This document shows positions 62,358 through 64,000 of a DNA stretch of 64,000 nucleotides, piece by piece. The first letter of the stretch is position 1, and every line of letters begins with the position of its first letter. The DNA is taken from assembly GCA_024236495.1 (NCBI GenBank), contig JACKKJ010000001.1, positions 930,001 to 994,000 of the forward strand. The letters run 5' to 3'. The DNA is from Paracoccaceae bacterium. Lineage in GTDB: Bacteria > Pseudomonadota > Alphaproteobacteria > Rhodobacterales > Rhodobacteraceae. A program made the position numbers and the translations under genes. Under the pieces are notes generated by a model. That model searched no databases. It was not told the DNA's origin and was given only the letters and a program-made list of their open reading frames with translations.

Positions 62358-63482
62358 TCAGCTGGCGAGCGCCCTTCCAGGCAAAGCACTCGCCGTGAAA
62401 AGTGGCTTGCTGTTCTTCGCGTGACGCTCAACCAGTCGGCGCGCGTCCTTGCCGTTGCACAGCGGCCTGGCCGGAACCTCGACCCGTTCCATGATCCCGG
62501 GGAACAGCGTTTCAAGTTCGGCAACCGCTTCCGCGCCCATGGCCTCACGTGCGTGCGGACCGGTATACAGGCTTTCAGTCGGAGCGCCGGCGGCAAAGAC
62601 GATCTCGTGCCGGTCGAACATGAGGTGAATGTATTCGACGTCACCGCCCTCGGGCGCGACGGAGATTCCTTCCATGCCGACCAACTGGATCGCCGGCACC
62701 AAGACCTCATCCGAACCGAACATCCGGTCGACGATCGGAGACCGGACCATCATGCGGTGTTGGCGCGAGACAAGCAGCGGCCGCTCGGGAAGGTTCTCTC
62801 CCATGGCGCCGGATTCGATGCGGATGGGGCAAAGCTTGCCTTCGGCGCGGGTCTTCGTACGGCCGATCCAGCGGATCGGCTGCGGCCCGTGATCTCGGGT
62901 CGTCACCAGGTCGCCGACCGCCAGATCCTCAATCGCGCGCTCGCCTTCCGGCGTCAGGATCGGCGTTCCGGGCGTAAAGCAGGTCTGCGCGCCGGCCCAT
63001 GCCTGGCGGTCGCCTGTTAGGCCCGTGTAGGTATCCTCACCGCCCGTCAGCTGGCCAAGCGTCAGCGACCGGATCGGCTTGGCCTCCATCGCGGCCTGAT
63101 CGGCGTTGTTGGAAAACTCGGGCACCCAGTAGGTATTGCCGTTGGTGTCCTGGGCAATGACCGCCGTAATCGTTGCCGTCGTTCCGTCGACATAGGTGAT
63201 GGTCGCGTCGTAGACGAGCGAGCTGTCATAGACCTGGTTCGCCCCGCCATCGATACGGAAGTTCTCGTTCGGCGTGTTGTCCATGTCGTAGGCGGAGGTG
63301 GTCCCGCCCGTGTAACTGCCGGTGCCGGGGGACCATTGGTGAATGTGATTGGCTAGAGGATCGCCGAGACCGCCGAAGGTAAGACCCTCAAGCGCACCCG
63401 CATTCTCGGCGGTGTTGTTGCCGTCGGTCGTGTCAAGGTCAGCTTGCTGTCCAAGGTAGATAACATTGAATGTCGTAGCCAT
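62358..63482 (-). CDS. Hint (hedgehog/intein) domain protein
   Basis: The 374-residue protein has an Asn/Thr/Gly-rich N-terminal region (1-165), rich in acidic residues and beta strands, without a classical signal peptide. A Hint domain then begins at Cys168 in CFTPGTPILTPEGERAIEDL and continues with VGDLVTTRDHGPQPIRWIGR and VSRQHRMMV. This is the hedgehog/intein fold found in many Rhodobacterales proteins of unknown role. Cys168 could act as the nucleophile for self-cleavage. No second extein follows. The start chosen is the ATG at 63482. Confidence 0.88.
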   Translation of the reverse strand: MATTFNVIYLGQQADLDTTDGNNTAENAGALEGLTFGGLGDPLANHIHQWSPGTGSYTGGTTSAYDMDNTPNENFRIDGGANQVYDSSLVYDATITYVDGTTATITAVIAQDTNGNTYWVPEFSNNADQAAMEAKPIRSLTLGQLTGGEDTYTGLTGDRQAWAGAQTCFTPGTPILTPEGERAIEDLAVGDLVTTRDHGPQPIRWIGRTKTRAEGKLCPIRIESGAMGENLPERPLLVSRQHRMMVRSPIVDRMFGSDEVLVPAIQLVGMEGISVAPEGGDVEYIHLMFDRHEIVFAAGAPTESLYTGPHAREAMGAEAVAELETLFPGIMERVEVPARPLCNGKDARRLVERHAKNSKPLFTASALPGRALAS

Positions 63483-63513
63483 AACCAAATCCCGCTGCGA
63501 TAAATACCGCCCG

Positions 63514-63537
63514 CCCATAGATTGAACAACCTATGGG
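63514..63537 (-). promoter_or_regulatory. Dyad upstream of the Hint-domain gene
   Basis: CCCATAG (63514-63520) and CTATGGG (63531-63537) flank a ten-base centre, 31 bases before the start codon. On the minus strand TTGCCA lies 17 bases upstream of CATAGG, which overlaps one arm, so the dyad may be an operator over the promoter. The remaining bases to dapD (63538-63615) hold no gene. Confidence 0.4.
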
Positions 63538-63615
63538 TGTATTTCTTGATCTTGGCAACTTTTATTTGAAGAACCGTTAAGCTCCGGGGGGTTGGCGATC
63601 CCTTTTCGCCACAGT

Positions 63616-64000
63616 TCAATCCCGCAGCAGATCGTTGATTCCGGTCTTCGATCGCGTCTGCGCGTCAACCTTCTTGACGATGACGGCGCAGTAAAGATTG
63701 ACGCCACCCTTTGAGGGCGTCGAACCGGCAACGACGACAGAATAGGGCGGAACCTCGCCGTACATCACGTCACCCGTCTCGCGATCCACGATCTTGGTCG
63801 ACTTGCCGATGAAGACGCCCATTCCAAGCACCGACCCCTCGCGTACGATGCATCCCTCGACCACTTCCGAACGCGCCCCGATGAAGCAGTTGTCCTCAAT
63901 GATGGTCGGGCCGGCCTGCATCGGCTCCAGCACGCCGCCGATGCCGACCCCGCCAGACAGATGCACATTCTTGCCGATCTGGGCGCAGGAGCCCACCGTG
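63616..64000 (-). CDS. dapD: Tetrahydrodipicolinate N-succinyltransferase, N-terminus cut by window edge
   Basis: Lysine and diaminopimelate biosynthesis enzyme that adds succinyl from succinyl-CoA. The C-terminal 127-128 residues are visible, with the left-handed beta-helix hexapeptides GSCAQIGKNVHLSGGVGIGG and VLEP, then SEVVEGCIVREGSVLGMGVF and GEVPPYSVVVAGSTPSKGG, all diagnostic of DapD. The N-terminal half is outside the window. No clear terminator was seen after the stop. Confidence 0.95.
   Translation of the reverse strand, partial: TVGSCAQIGKNVHLSGGVGIGGVLEPMQAGPTIIEDNCFIGARSEVVEGCIVREGSVLGMGVFIGKSTKIVDRETGDVMYGEVPPYSVVVAGSTPSKGGVNLYCAVIVKKVDAQTRSKTGINDLLRD

Overview
This 64-kb window is high-GC DNA from an alphaproteobacterium, most probably a member of the Rhodobacterales (Paracoccaceae/Roseobacteraceae). 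The assignment rests on the ribosomal protein, EF-Tu, RpoB/RpoC and EtfA/B sequences, the 62-residue SecE, the HIG1-like small protein next to a PduO-type adenosyltransferase, and the gene order; no database search was possible.

Region 1 (1-30 kb) is the core transcription and translation locus, almost entirely on the minus strand. In transcription order it reads tuf2, tRNA-Trp, secE, nusG, rplK, rplA, rplJ, rplL, rpoB, rpoC, rpsL, rpsG, fusA, tuf1, rpsJ, rplC, rplD, rplW, rplB, rpsS, rplV, rpsC, rplP, rpmC, rpsQ, rplN, rplX, rplE (cut by the left edge). Several non-ribosomal genes interrupt it: an HNH-type protein on the opposite strand between rplP and rpmC, a DMT transporter between rpoC and rpsL, a zinc-ribbon methyltransferase between rplA and rplJ, a second methyltransferase-like gene between secE and tRNA-Trp, and a CatB-type acetyltransferase between tRNA-Trp and tuf2. 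The two tuf genes read as identical over about 1.2 kb. Intergenic hairpins occur at rplW-rplB, fusA-tuf1, rpoC-rpoB, rpoB-rplL and nusG-rplK. Candidate promoters were found for rpsL, rpmC, secE and the zinc-ribbon methyltransferase.

Region 2 (30-38 kb) holds a lipoprotein, a cytochrome P450, an exported protein paired with a PKHD-type dioxygenase, an M48 protease overlapping a DUF898 membrane protein, and parC.

Region 3 (38.4-53.3 kb) is the most unusual part. On the plus strand are a membrane-spanning Ser/Thr kinase with a PDZ-like C-terminal region, an FHA protein, a PP2C phosphatase, and three tandem paralogues that fuse a LysM domain to a solute-binding-protein-like domain. Converging on them from the minus strand is a six-gene operon with three dynamin-like or related GTPases, a small protein that may have a Roadblock/LC7 fold, and two unrecognised proteins. 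I infer an envelope-sensing phospho-signalling module coupled to membrane-remodelling GTPases. Nothing in the sequence proves that the two halves work together.

Region 4 (53.5-64 kb) contains an SDR oxidoreductase, a HIG1-like small membrane protein, PduO-type cobalamin adenosyltransferase, a VOC protein, and etfBA. A tight five-gene minus-strand operon follows (flavin monooxygenase-like, RidA, DUF1028, LysR regulator, ArgE-like deacetylase) with a strong dyad over its likely promoter. The window ends with a Hint-domain protein and the 3' part of dapD. No CRISPR array, insertion sequence or rRNA gene was seen.
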